A stretch of DNA of 64,000 nt from Hydrogenophaga sp. Its GTDB lineage: Bacteria > Pseudomonadota > Gammaproteobacteria > Burkholderiales > Burkholderiaceae_C. The stretch lies in NCBI RefSeq assembly GCF_014773545.1, contig NZ_SDDV01000001.1, forward strand, positions 267,749 through 331,748, in the 5' to 3' direction. The notes under the pieces are model-generated. The model was not told where the DNA came from. It searched no databases and saw only the letters and a program-made list of their open reading frames with translations. A program made the position numbers and the translations under genes. Of this stretch, positions 1-8,813 are shown one piece after another (positions within the stretch are counted from its first letter, which is position 1; every line of letters starts with the position of its first letter).

Positions 1-2
1 TG

Positions 3-452
3 ACCAGCAACCTGGGCTCGCACCTGATCCAAGCCATGGTCGCACGACCCTACGAAGAGATCAAGGAAGCGGTCTGGGCTGAGTTGAAAGAGCATTTTCG
101 GCCCGAATTTTTGAACCGAATCGACGAAACGGTGGTGTTCCACGCGCTCGATGCGCAGCACATCGGCGCCATCGCGGCCATTCAGTTGAAGGTGTTGCAG
201 GCGCGTTTGCAGAAAATGGATCTGCGGCTGGAGGTTTCGGCGACGGCTTTGTCCGAGCTGGCCAAAGTCGGCTTCGACCCGGTGTTCGGTGCCCGCCCGC
301 TCAAGCGTGCGATCCAGCAGCGGATCGAAAACCCGCTCTCCAGGTTGCTGCTGGAGGGCAAGTACCCGCCCAAATCGGTCATTCCGGTGGACGTCGATCC
401 GGTGCGCAACCCCGGCGTGTTCGAGTTCGGTGCCGCCCTGGCGGCCGACTGA
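3..452 (+). CDS. clpB: ClpB disaggregase, C-terminal part (gene enters from the left edge)
   Basis: The reading frame is open from base 3, so this is the last ~149 residues of a longer protein. It begins with TSNLGS, the conserved start of the ClpB/Hsp104 AAA2 region after Walker B. It continues with FRPEFLNRIDE and the sensor-2 segment GARPLKRAIQ, followed by a short C-terminal oligomerisation tail. ClpB is a hexameric cytoplasmic ATPase that works with DnaK to pull proteins out of aggregates. Walker motifs, the middle domain and any heat-shock promoter lie outside the window. Confidence 0.93.
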   Translation, partial: TSNLGSHLIQAMVARPYEEIKEAVWAELKEHFRPEFLNRIDETVVFHALDAQHIGAIAAIQLKVLQARLQKMDLRLEVSATALSELAKVGFDPVFGARPLKRAIQQRIENPLSRLLLEGKYPPKSVIPVDVDPVRNPGVFEFGAALAAD

Positions 453-503
453 TCGAGGGCTGCTTATGCGGTCAACCGAACCGGGGCGGGTCAGTAGGGT
501 GCC

Positions 504-1925
504 ATGACGCCAGCCGGTTCTGCAACCGAACTGCACGCGCTGTTTGACGCGCAGCACCAGGCCAGCCGCCGCCAGATCGAGGTGCCGCTGGCGCTGCGGC
601 GCGAGCGGCTGCGGCGTGTGGGCGAGTTGCTCAACCGGCACACGGCGGCCCTGGCCGCGGCGGTGCAGGCCGATTTTGGCGTGCGCTCGCCGCAACTGAC
701 CGAAGTGGCCGATCTGTTTATGCTGCACGCCCTGCTCGGGCAATTGCAGCGCCAGTTGCCGCGCTGGATGAAGCCGCAGCGCGTTGCCACGCCGTTTTAC
801 CTGCTGCCGGCGCGCGCCCACATCCTGCGCCAGCCGCTGGGGGTGGTGGGAGTGATCGCGCCGTGGAACTATCCGCTGCAACTCGCGCTGGGGCCGGCGG
901 CAACGGCGCTGGCAGCAGGCAACCGCGTCATGCTCAAGCCGAGCGAAATCACGCCGCAGACATCGGCGCTGCTGGCGCAACTGGTGCGGCAGTATTTTGC
1001 CGCTGACGAATTCTGTGTGCTGACGGGCGGCGTCGAGCTGGCGCGGGACTTTGCCAGTCTGCCGTTCGACCACTTGTTTTTCACCGGCTCGACCAGCGTC
1101 GGGCGCGCGGTGGCCGAGGCGGCGGCGCGCAACCTCACCCCTACCACGCTGGAGCTGGGCGGCAAGTCGCCCTGCATCGTCGATGCCTCGTGCGATCTGG
1201 CCGACGCGGCGCTGAAAATTGCCCACGGCAAGCTGCTCAACGCTGGCCAGACCTGTATTGCACCCGACTACGTGCTGCTGCCGCGTGGACGTGAGGCTGC
1301 GTTCGAGCGGGCTTTTTCCGCTGCGGTGGCGCGCTTGTTCCCCGTGCTTGCCGGCAACCCCGACTACGCCAGCATCATCAGCGACCGACAGCACGCGCGC
1401 TTGCTGTCTTTGCTGGCGCAAGCGCAGGCGCAGGGTGCACGGCTGGTGCCGATGGCGCCCGCAGAGACCGACGGCGTCAACCTGCGCCAGATGAACCCGG
1501 TGCTGGTGTTTGACCCGCCACCCGGTCTGCGCTTGCTGGACGAGGAGATTTTTGGTCCGATTTTGCCGGTGCTGCCGTACGATAGCCTGGCGCAGGCGAT
1601 CGACGCCATCAACGCGCGTGCGCGTCCGCTGGCGCTGTACTGGTTCGGCCGCGACCACGCCGCGCGCGACCGCGTGCTGCGCCAGACGGTCAGCGGAGGC
1701 GTCACGGTCAACGACACGCTGCTGCACGTCGCGCACGAAAACCTGCCTTTTGGCGGCGTGGGCCACAGCGGCTGGGGCGCCTACCATGGCGAGACGGGCT
1801 TTTTGCGCTTCACCCAGCAAAAGCCGGTGCTGTTGCAGTCGCGTTGGGCGCTTGGGCGCTTGTTTTATCCGCCCTATGGAGCGCGACTGGCGCGGCTGCT
1901 GGGTTTGCTCAAACGCTGGCTCTGA
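504..1925 (+). CDS. NAD(P)-dependent aldehyde dehydrogenase, coniferyl-aldehyde-dehydrogenase type
   Basis: This is a 473-residue ALDH-superfamily enzyme that oxidises an aldehyde to the acid. Visible landmarks are IAPWNYPL (~118-125), the Rossmann-fold FTGSTSVG (~193-200), the general base Glu217 in LELGGKSP, and the nucleophile Cys251 in NAGQTCIAPDY. The short length, the APDYVLLP segment after the cysteine and the C-terminal hydrophobic stretch fit the subgroup usually annotated as coniferyl aldehyde dehydrogenase. The exact substrate cannot be read from sequence. It starts about 50 bases after clpB on the same strand. Confidence 0.82.
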   Translation: MTPAGSATELHALFDAQHQASRRQIEVPLALRRERLRRVGELLNRHTAALAAAVQADFGVRSPQLTEVADLFMLHALLGQLQRQLPRWMKPQRVATPFYLLPARAHILRQPLGVVGVIAPWNYPLQLALGPAATALAAGNRVMLKPSEITPQTSALLAQLVRQYFAADEFCVLTGGVELARDFASLPFDHLFFTGSTSVGRAVAEAAARNLTPTTLELGGKSPCIVDASCDLADAALKIAHGKLLNAGQTCIAPDYVLLPRGREAAFERAFSAAVARLFPVLAGNPDYASIISDRQHARLLSLLAQAQAQGARLVPMAPAETDGVNLRQMNPVLVFDPPPGLRLLDEEIFGPILPVLPYDSLAQAIDAINARARPLALYWFGRDHAARDRVLRQTVSGGVTVNDTLLHVAHENLPFGGVGHSGWGAYHGETGFLRFTQQKPVLLQSRWALGRLFYPPYGARLARLLGLLKRWL

Positions 1926-1939
1926 GGGGGCTCGGCCTC

Positions 1940-2182
1940 TCAGGGCAGGTCTTCAGCGGCAACACCTTGTGCGCTGGCACCGGCGTGCTGCAGGTAACCC
2001 TCAGCGTGCAGATGGTGCGCCAGGGCTGAAACGTCATCGCCCAGCAGCAGCGAAAGCTCGCCGGCGCTGCGCCTGCCATTGGCCAGCAGCAGCAGACTGT
2101 GGGCGTGTCGACCCACGACGCCTGGACGTGCCAAGACATCCCAACCCTTGGCGGTTTTGACGTAGCAAGCGGCACGTTGCAC
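1940..2182 (-). CDS. Small conserved hypothetical protein (~80 aa)
   Basis: A minus-strand frame encodes about 80 residues with the pattern KTAKGWDVLARPG...HSLLLLANGRRSAGELSLLLG, which looks like a compact winged-helix-like fold. I do not recognise a named family. The start chosen is GTG at 2182 because GGGAGA lies 7 bases upstream; the longer frame would need a TTG at 2197. It is convergent with the aldehyde dehydrogenase gene and divergent from the MFS gene. Function unknown. Confidence 0.55.
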   Translation of the reverse strand: MQRAACYVKTAKGWDVLARPGVVGRHAHSLLLLANGRRSAGELSLLLGDDVSALAHHLHAEGYLQHAGASAQGVAAEDLP

Positions 2183-2416
2183 CCGGCTGTCTCCCAAAGT
2201 TCGAGTCAGATTTCACAAGCCCATGGCCAAATTATCAATCAAAACCGTGACAAAAGACTGCTTGAGCACAGCCCGTGTAGGCCCATTTTTTTATTTTCCA
2301 TTTTCCATTTGCCGTGGCGCTCGACGCGGCCTGATCGGCCCGGTGCAGCAACCTGAGACCGCCATCGACCTGGCTGCGGCGGGTGCTGCGAGCGCGTGTG
2401 CGCTGCCCGCGCTACC

Positions 2417-3655
2417 ATGGCTTGCATGAGAGCCACCAGCCTGGACGACGCGCCTGCTGCCCGAACAATCGAGTTCAGGCAGGATGCAAGCGTCATCGGA
2501 TGGGTCGGTCTGGCGCACGGCACCTCGCATTTTTCGCAGCTCTTGCTGGCACCGCTGTTTCCGGTTTTCATGCGCGACTTCGGTTTGAGTTACGCCGAGG
2601 TCGGTCTGCTGATGAGCGTGTTTTTCGTCATCTCCGGCATCGGGCAGGTCGGCGCCGGTTTCGTGGTGGATCGCATCGGCGCGCAGCCGGTGCTGCTGGC
2701 CGCGCTGGGCTGCTTTTTGTTGGCAGCACTGCTGGCGGCCCAGGTCAGCGGCTACGGCGGCTTGCTGCTGGTGGCCGTGCTGGCCGGCTTGGGCAATGCG
2801 CCGTTTCATCCGGTCGACTTCGCCATTTTGAATCAGCGCGTCTCGCCGCAGCGGCTCGGACATGCCTACAGCGTGCACGGTCTGAGCGGCTATCTGGGCT
2901 GGGCGTTGGCGCCGGTATTTCTGATCGGCATCAGCACCCTGGCCGATTGGCGCCTGGCCTACTGGGCGGCAGCGGTTTTTTATGCGCTGGTGCTCGCGCT
3001 GCTGATTTGGCAGCGCGACAAGCTGCGCACCACGGTCGCCCCGCGCGATCGCACCCGGCCCGCCGGGGCCGACTTGGCGTACCTGAGGCTGCCGGTGCTG
3101 TGGGGGTGTTTTGTTTTTTTCATGCTCTCGACCATGACGCTGGCGGTGGTGCAGAGCTACGTGCCGTCCATTCTCAAGCACCAGCACGATATCGGTCTGG
3201 CCGCTGCCACGCTGGGGGTCAGCGCCTATATGCTGTGCGCTGCCGTGGGGATGCTGATCGGTGGTTTTGTGGTCGGGCACAGCCAGCGGCGCGGATACCG
3301 CAGCGAGCGCGTGGTGGCGCTGGCGATATCGGTGGGCGCGCTATTGCTGTTGCTGTGCGCCAGCGCTTGGCTCAGCGCTGGCGCGACTTTGCTCGTTTTG
3401 GCGGCAACCGGTTGTGCCGTCGGGGTGGCGGGGCCCAGCCGCGACATGATGATTCGCCAGGCCACGCCAGCCGGCGCCACCGGCCGCGTCTACGGCACCG
3501 TCTACGCCGGGCTGGACGTCGGTTTTGCCGTCTCGCCGCTGTTGTTCGGACTGTTCATGGACCGCGGCTGGTACGCGCTGACGCTGGCCGGGGCGGCGTT
3601 GTTCTTGTTTTTGTCGGCGCTGACCGCGCTCGGTGTCGGACGAAAAAGCGTTTGA
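2417..3655 (+). CDS. Major facilitator superfamily (MFS) transporter
   Basis: About 412 residues with roughly twelve hydrophobic segments. The MFS loop between helices 2 and 3 is visible as GAGFVVDRIGAQPVL, and the second half has GGFVVGHSQRRGYRS. The N-terminal region (GLAHGTSHFSQLLLAPLFP) resembles the fosmidomycin-resistance-like group of drug/metabolite exporters; the substrate is unknown. ATG at 2417 was chosen over an upstream in-frame GTG (2396) because it is closer to the first helix; a second ATG at 2426 is also possible. The gene stands alone. Confidence 0.8.
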   Translation: MACMRATSLDDAPAARTIEFRQDASVIGWVGLAHGTSHFSQLLLAPLFPVFMRDFGLSYAEVGLLMSVFFVISGIGQVGAGFVVDRIGAQPVLLAALGCFLLAALLAAQVSGYGGLLLVAVLAGLGNAPFHPVDFAILNQRVSPQRLGHAYSVHGLSGYLGWALAPVFLIGISTLADWRLAYWAAAVFYALVLALLIWQRDKLRTTVAPRDRTRPAGADLAYLRLPVLWGCFVFFMLSTMTLAVVQSYVPSILKHQHDIGLAAATLGVSAYMLCAAVGMLIGGFVVGHSQRRGYRSERVVALAISVGALLLLLCASAWLSAGATLLVLAATGCAVGVAGPSRDMMIRQATPAGATGRVYGTVYAGLDVGFAVSPLLFGLFMDRGWYALTLAGAALFLFLSALTALGVGRKSV

Positions 3656-3688
3656 GCGCAGGTGGCGCCGTGCGCCGCCCGCCGCGCT

Positions 3689-4803
3689 TCAGGGTGCAGC
3701 CAGCCCGGCTTGCAAGGCCTGCGCCAGTTCGATCACGGCCATCGCATAGAAGCTGCTTTGGTTGTAGCGCGTGATGACGTAGAAATTTTGTGTCCCGGCC
3801 ACAAAGCTGGACGGGTTGCTGCCGTTTTTCAGTTCGATCAGCGCCAGTTCTCCGCTGTGTTGCTGGGCTGTGGTGTCGAGCCGCGCACCGTGGGCGTGGA
3901 ACTGCGCCACGCTGAAGCTGGGCCGCACGCTGGGAGCGAGCAGGGTGGTTTTGTCAATTTGGGTCGGGTCGAAAGTGACCGGAAAATGGGTCGGCATGCC
4001 GGTCTGCCAGCCGAAGGCTTTGAAGTAGTTGGCCACCGAGCCGATGGCGTCGACCGGGCTGTCGAACAGGTTGACCTGGCCGTCGCGGTCAAAGTCGACG
4101 GCAAAGTTGACCCAACTGCTGGGCATGAACTGGGGCCAGCCCATGGCGCCGGCAAAGCTGCCGCGCAGGGCTTGCGGGTCGAGGCCGTAGCGCTGCGTCA
4201 GGCTCAGATAGTGTCCGAGTTCAGACTTGAAAAATTCGCTGCGGGCCGCCGCGCGCGGGTGGCTGGCGGGAAAGTCGAACGCCAGCGTGGCGAGCGCGTC
4301 GATGACGCGAAAACCGCCAAGCTGACGCCCGTACAGGGTTTCGATGCCGATCACGCTGACGATCAGGCTGGCCGGTACGCCAAATTCAGCTTCGGCACGC
4401 GCCAGGCTGCTGCGGTGTTCGCGCCAGAATTGCAAACCCGCGCGCAGGCGCACGGGTTCGACGAATCGGGCACGGTAGACGGCCCAGTTGTTTGTCCCTT
4501 GCGGCGCGGGCGTCATCAGTCGCACCACTTGGGGCAGGTGCCGGGCCTGAGCGATTTGCTGCTGCACCCAGGCTGGGTCGAGCCCGTGTCGCTGCGCGAG
4601 TTGCTCGGCCAGTCTCAGTGCGCCAGCGTGTTGCGCGTAGCGCAGCGCAGCCGCCTCGGGTCGGCCCGGGCCGCCTCGGGCGCGGCGGTCCGGGCTGCCT
4701 GGGCCGCCGCCGGTACGCCCGGCCATCCCAGGGCGGCCAGCAGCAGCGCAGCGGTCGGCGCTTTGCGCCAAGGATTCCAAGCGGGCGAAGAATTCGATTT
4801 CAT
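3689..4803 (-). CDS. Lytic murein transglycosylase, MltB type, frameshifted
   Basis: The main frame encodes an SLT/MltB-family domain: FGVPASLIVSVIGIETLYGR with the catalytic Glu, SFAGAMGWPQFMPSSW, and the C-terminal GSVANYFKAFGW. These enzymes cleave peptidoglycan to 1,6-anhydro products in the periplasm. The natural start is in another frame: ATG at 4803 overlaps the upstream stop as ATGA and opens a clear signal peptide (MKSNSS...TAALLLAALG...AAAQA). That frame dies at 4615, while the catalytic frame is recognisable only from about 4645 onward. One base is missing between about 4645 and 4695, a G/C-rich stretch. It is either a real inactivating mutation or a sequence error. Confidence 0.8.
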
Positions 4804-6824
4804 CGGGTGTTTTTGCTGGGCCAGACGATTTGTCTGTACTCGCTGCGCAGTGTAGCCAGCTCGATGCTGCTGTGGGCGCTGTAGCGCTGTGCTTCGAGCC
4901 GCAGCAGCCAGCGACACAGGCTGCGGCTGAATTCATTGTCGCCAAAATGTTGCTGCACCTGTTGCGCCAGGGCGCGTGGCGGCAGGTGGGCGCCCGGCGC
5001 CAGCCCATGCCCTTGCAAGCGCTGGCGGCTGCGCTGTAACAGCCGCAGCCAGGGGTCGTGTTGCTGGCGTTGCCACAGTGTCCAGGCCGCGCCCGCCAGA
5101 CCCAGCAGCAGCACCAGAGCGATCAGCAGTTTGGCCAGGTCGGCCCAGCTCGGGCTGGCAAAGCCCAGGCTTTTGAGCAGGTCGAATTGCCGCTCCCGGT
5201 TGTGCTTGAGCACCCATTGGTTCCAGCGGTTGTTCGCCGCTTCCCACAGCGCGCGCAACTGGGTCGCCAGCGTGGGGTTGAGGGTGCGTATGGCGCCGGC
5301 CAGCGCGCCCTCGGGTGCGCGCAGCCGTTGTAGCGTACCGATGCGCTGCGGGGCTACTGATGCCGTCGGGTCGACCCGTACCCAGCCTTGGTCGCGCAGC
5401 CAGACCTCGGCCCAGGCGTGGGCGTCGCTTTGGCGCACCGTCCAAAAGCCGTCCACTGGGTTGAGTTCGCCGCCCAGGTAGCCAGTGACGATGCGCGCCG
5501 GGATGTCGAGCGCGCGCATCAGAAGCACGAAGGCCGACGCAATGTGTTCGCAAAACCCTTCGCGCCGGTCGAACCAGAATTCGTCGGCGCTGTGCGGGCC
5601 AAACAGGCCCGGCTCCAGGGTGTAGCTGTAGCCGCCGCTGCGCAGCCGCTCCAGCACGGCCTGCACCAGCGCCGGGTTGGCCTGGGAGCCAAAGCCGTGT
5701 TGTTGGCGCAGCGTTTGCGCCAACGCCAGCGTGCGCGGGTTGTAGCCGGGCGGCAGGCGGGTGTGTTCGTGCAAGGCCGGCACCAGCCTGAGCGGGCCGT
5801 GAGCAAAGTGGGGATAGCTGACGGCGCGGTAGCGCAGCAGTTCACTGATGGGGCGGCGCGTGTGCCACTGCAAGTCGCTCGACATGAAGGCCTCGTGTCC
5901 GGCCAGCAGCGGCGCCTGCGGCGTGGCTTCGAGCACGAACAACCAAGGCCGCAGGTGCGGCTCCAGGGTCACTTCGTAGTGCAGCGCCGCGCCAGTGACG
6001 CGCAGGTCGGCAGTCAGTGCCATGCTGGCGGGCAGGCTGGAGCGCAGTGCGCGCCACTCGGTGCCATCAAAGTCGCCCAACACCGGACCACGCAAGTAAA
6101 GGTACTCGGGCGCTGGCGGCGCGCCGTCAAAGCGAATGCGCAGCGCAATGCGCTCGTCCAGCGCCAGCCGTGCAATCTGCCCGACCCGCATCTGCTCGGA
6201 CAAGCCGCTGCGCCCGCTCATGCCGTCACTGGGCAGACTCCACAGCGGCTCCATGCGTGGAAACAGCAAAAACAGCACCAGCATGAGGGGTGCGCCCAGC
6301 AGCGCCATGCCGGCGGCGATGCGCGCCGACTGCGCCAGCGGCGGCCGACCCACCGGCAGGTGGGCGTTGACCAGGGCGGTCAGCAGGCCAAGCACGGCCA
6401 ACACAGTGCCGATGGCACTCAGCAGCGATTGCGAGTAGAAAAAGTGCGTCAGCAGGGTGAAGAAGGCCAGAAAGAACACCACGAAGGCGTCGCGCCGGGC
6501 GCGCAGCTCCAGCGTTTTCAGCGCCAGCAGGGCAACGATCAGGGTGACGCCGGCGTCGCGCCCGAGCAAGCTGTCGTGTGTCAGCCAAGTCGCCCCCAGC
6601 GTTAGCGCCAGCAGAGCGGCGCGCCAGCTCCAGCCCGGCAGCGGCTGGCCGCGCAGCGCCAGGGTGGCGCGTGCGGCCAGCACGGCGCCGCTCAGCAGCG
6701 TGCACCACCAGGGAATGTGGCCGACTTGGAGCAGCACCACCCAGCCAATCACGGCCAGCATAAAGAAGGTGTCGCGTGTCTCGCGCGGCAGTTGCACCAA
6801 GGTCTGCGCAGCCCGTCTCAACAT
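4800..6824 (-). CDS. tgpA: Membrane transglutaminase-like protein (TgpA type, DUF3488 + transglutaminase + DUF4129)
   Basis: About 674 residues. The N-terminal part has several membrane segments (DUF3488). A periplasmic transglutaminase-like domain follows, with the Cys in DRREGFCEHIASAF, His in SDAHAWAEVW and Asp in VRVDPTA. Another helix and a DUF4129-like tail end the protein. ATG at 6824 was chosen because it opens MLRRAAQTLVQLPRETRD just before the first helix and overlaps the upstream DUF58 gene by 7 bp. Its stop overlaps the transglycosylase start as ATGA. The moxR-DUF58-tgpA order is widespread; TgpA is important for envelope integrity in Pseudomonas, but its substrate is not established. 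Confidence 0.88.
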   Translation of the reverse strand: MLRRAAQTLVQLPRETRDTFFMLAVIGWVVLLQVGHIPWWCTLLSGAVLAARATLALRGQPLPGWSWRAALLALTLGATWLTHDSLLGRDAGVTLIVALLALKTLELRARRDAFVVFFLAFFTLLTHFFYSQSLLSAIGTVLAVLGLLTALVNAHLPVGRPPLAQSARIAAGMALLGAPLMLVLFLLFPRMEPLWSLPSDGMSGRSGLSEQMRVGQIARLALDERIALRIRFDGAPPAPEYLYLRGPVLGDFDGTEWRALRSSLPASMALTADLRVTGAALHYEVTLEPHLRPWLFVLEATPQAPLLAGHEAFMSSDLQWHTRRPISELLRYRAVSYPHFAHGPLRLVPALHEHTRLPPGYNPRTLALAQTLRQQHGFGSQANPALVQAVLERLRSGGYSYTLEPGLFGPHSADEFWFDRREGFCEHIASAFVLLMRALDIPARIVTGYLGGELNPVDGFWTVRQSDAHAWAEVWLRDQGWVRVDPTASVAPQRIGTLQRLRAPEGALAGAIRTLNPTLATQLRALWEAANNRWNQWVLKHNRERQFDLLKSLGFASPSWADLAKLLIALVLLLGLAGAAWTLWQRQQHDPWLRLLQRSRQRLQGHGLAPGAHLPPRALAQQVQQHFGDNEFSRSLCRWLLRLEAQRYSAHSSIELATLRSEYRQIVWPSKNTR

Positions 6825-7870
6825 AGGGCCAGCGCCTCCAGACAGCGGGCGCAGTGCGCCGGGCCTTGGCTCGGCGCAATTTCGCACCCGGGCAGACGCA
6901 GCCCATAGTCGAGCCCGAGGCGCTCGGCCAACAAGACCCAGGCGCACAGGCGCGACAGGCGCGCCTCAAAGGGGGCGGCGCCGCAGTGTGCATGGTCCAG
7001 CCAGAGCTGCTGGTGCTGCGAGACCAGCGTGTCGCGGCTGACCAGTTCGTTGCGGCCGGCAGCAAAGGCTTGTGCGGCTTTTTTCCAGACCACGGTTTTC
7101 TGCGGGTCGCCGCGCCGGTAGGCACGCACGCCGTCAAATTCACCGCTGCTGCTGCTGCTGGCGTGCGTGCTGGAGCTGCCGTCGGCGTGCGGCTGGACCA
7201 AAGGCAGCGGCGGTGCAGGCAACTCCGGGCTGGGGTAGACCAGGACCAAAGCCGCCGTGCGCCAGACCGCCCAGACGCGAAACGTGCCGAGCGGAAACAG
7301 CGTTTGCACCATCAGCGCTGGCAGCGGGTGGCGGCCGCGCTGCGGCGCGCGCCAGCTGGCTTGCACATTGGCGCTGCCCTGCGCGGGCACATCGGTCCAG
7401 GCCAGCGCGGGTGGGGCCGCGTCGGCGTTGATGACGCCCAGGCCAATGCCAAAGCGCGTGCGCCGCTGTGGGTTGTGCAGATGCAGCGCCAGCGTCAGCG
7501 CCTGACCGGCGTGCGCTGGCAAGGGCGGGTCCAGGTGCAGCGTCAGGCCGCACAGGTTGCGCTGGCAGATATACATACCGACGGCAGCGCTGCCAGCCAG
7601 CAGAAAAGTCAGCAGGTAACCCAGGTTGAGCTGGTAATTGATGCTGGCCAGCAGCAGCAGCAGCAGCGTGAGCAGCAGCATCCAGCCGGCGCGGGTCGGC
7701 AGGATATAGACCCGGCGCTGGCTCAGGGTGAGGGTGTCGCTGGCGGGCAGGCGCTGATGAAGCCAGTTTTGTAGCCTTCGTCGCAGCGTCACCCACCACC
7801 GGTACTGGGTGGACGGCGCAGCTGATCGCGCCTTGGTCTTGGCCCAGTGCAGCAGGGTTTTCGGATTCAC
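6818..7870 (-). CDS. DUF58 domain protein
   Basis: 350 residues. Two adjacent hydrophobic helices lie near residues 60-100 (RAGWMLLLTLLLLLLASINYQLNLGYLLTF...), followed by a soluble DUF58 region with the typical FDGVRAYRRGDPQKTVVWKKAAQ motif. DUF58 proteins are related to von Willebrand A-type folds and are almost always encoded beside a MoxR ATPase, suspected to be their chaperone. The start overlaps the moxR stop by 4 bp and the end overlaps tgpA, so translation is probably coupled. Confidence 0.87.
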   Translation of the reverse strand: MNPKTLLHWAKTKARSAAPSTQYRWWVTLRRRLQNWLHQRLPASDTLTLSQRRVYILPTRAGWMLLLTLLLLLLASINYQLNLGYLLTFLLAGSAAVGMYICQRNLCGLTLHLDPPLPAHAGQALTLALHLHNPQRRTRFGIGLGVINADAAPPALAWTDVPAQGSANVQASWRAPQRGRHPLPALMVQTLFPLGTFRVWAVWRTAALVLVYPSPELPAPPLPLVQPHADGSSSTHASSSSSGEFDGVRAYRRGDPQKTVVWKKAAQAFAAGRNELVSRDTLVSQHQQLWLDHAHCGAAPFEARLSRLCAWVLLAERLGLDYGLRLPGCEIAPSQGPAHCARCLEALALC

Positions 7871-8787
7871 GGCAGCGGCACGGCGTCAAGCATGGCGCGC
7901 ACCTGCTCGAGCGCGCCGCGCCCGGCATCGCTGCGTGCAGTCAAGCGGTGCGCCGCGGTCTGCGGCAAGATGGCGGCGATGTCGTCCGGCGCCACGTAGT
8001 CGCGCCCGCACAGAAAAGCCTGCGCCTTGGCTGCGCGCAACACCGCCAGCGCGGCACGCGGCGACAAGCCCTGCACAAACCAACGGCCCGAGCGCGTTGC
8101 CGCCACCAGGTCTTGCAAATATTCCAGCACCGCTTCGGCGCTGTGGATCTGGCTCACGCTGCGCTGCAACTGCGCCAGCTCAGGCGCCGAGAGCACCGCG
8201 GGCAACTGCTCGATCAGCTCGCGTCGTTCGGCACCGCGCAGCAGTTCGCGTTCGGCCACGCGGTCCGGGTAGCCCAGCGAGAGCCGCATGTGAAAGCGAT
8301 CGAGCTGCGATTCAGGCAGCGCGTAGGTGCCCAACTGGTCGTGCGGGTTTTGCGTCGCAATGACGAAAAACGGGTTCGGCAGCGCGCGCGTCGATCCTTC
8401 GACTGTGACCTGTTTTTCCTCCATTGCCTCCAGCAGCGCGCTTTGCGTCTTGGGGCTGGCGCGGTTGATTTCGTCGGCCAGCAGCACCTGGGCAAACACC
8501 GGCCCCGGGTGAAAGACGAAGGCTTCGCGGCCGCGCTCGTAGATCGACACGCCCACCAGGTCGCTGGGCATGAGGTCGGCGGTGAACTGCACGCGCGAAA
8601 ATTGCAGGCCAAACGAGCGCGCCAGCGCATGCGCCAGCGTGGTTTTTCCCACGCCTGGCACGTCCTCAATCAGCAAGTGACCGCCGGCCAGCAGGCAACC
8701 GACACAGTCGCTGATTTGGGACGACTTGCCCACGATCACCGTGTTAAGCTGCTCGGAGAGTTGGTGTATTTTCAGGTGGGCATTCAT
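7867..8787 (-). CDS. MoxR-family AAA+ ATPase
   Basis: About 306 residues with Walker A GVGKTT, Walker B LLADEINRASPKTQSALLEAMEE, and sensor residues in FVIATQNPHDQLGTYALPESQLDRF. The C-terminal lid domain (SPRAALAVLRAAKAQAFLCGRDYVAPDDI) is complete. MoxR ATPases act as chaperones that mature partner protein complexes. It is the first gene of the four-gene minus-strand operon with DUF58, tgpA and the MltB-like gene. The ATG at 8787 (MNAHLKIHQL) is preferred; ATG at 8799 is an alternative. It is divergent from the deacetylase gene, 26 bases away. Confidence 0.9.
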   Translation of the reverse strand: MNAHLKIHQLSEQLNTVIVGKSSQISDCVGCLLAGGHLLIEDVPGVGKTTLAHALARSFGLQFSRVQFTADLMPSDLVGVSIYERGREAFVFHPGPVFAQVLLADEINRASPKTQSALLEAMEEKQVTVEGSTRALPNPFFVIATQNPHDQLGTYALPESQLDRFHMRLSLGYPDRVAERELLRGAERRELIEQLPAVLSAPELAQLQRSVSQIHSAEAVLEYLQDLVAATRSGRWFVQGLSPRAALAVLRAAKAQAFLCGRDYVAPDDIAAILPQTAAHRLTARSDAGRGALEQVRAMLDAVPLP

Positions 8788-8813
8788 CCCGCTAACCATA
8801 GCTTAAAAATACC

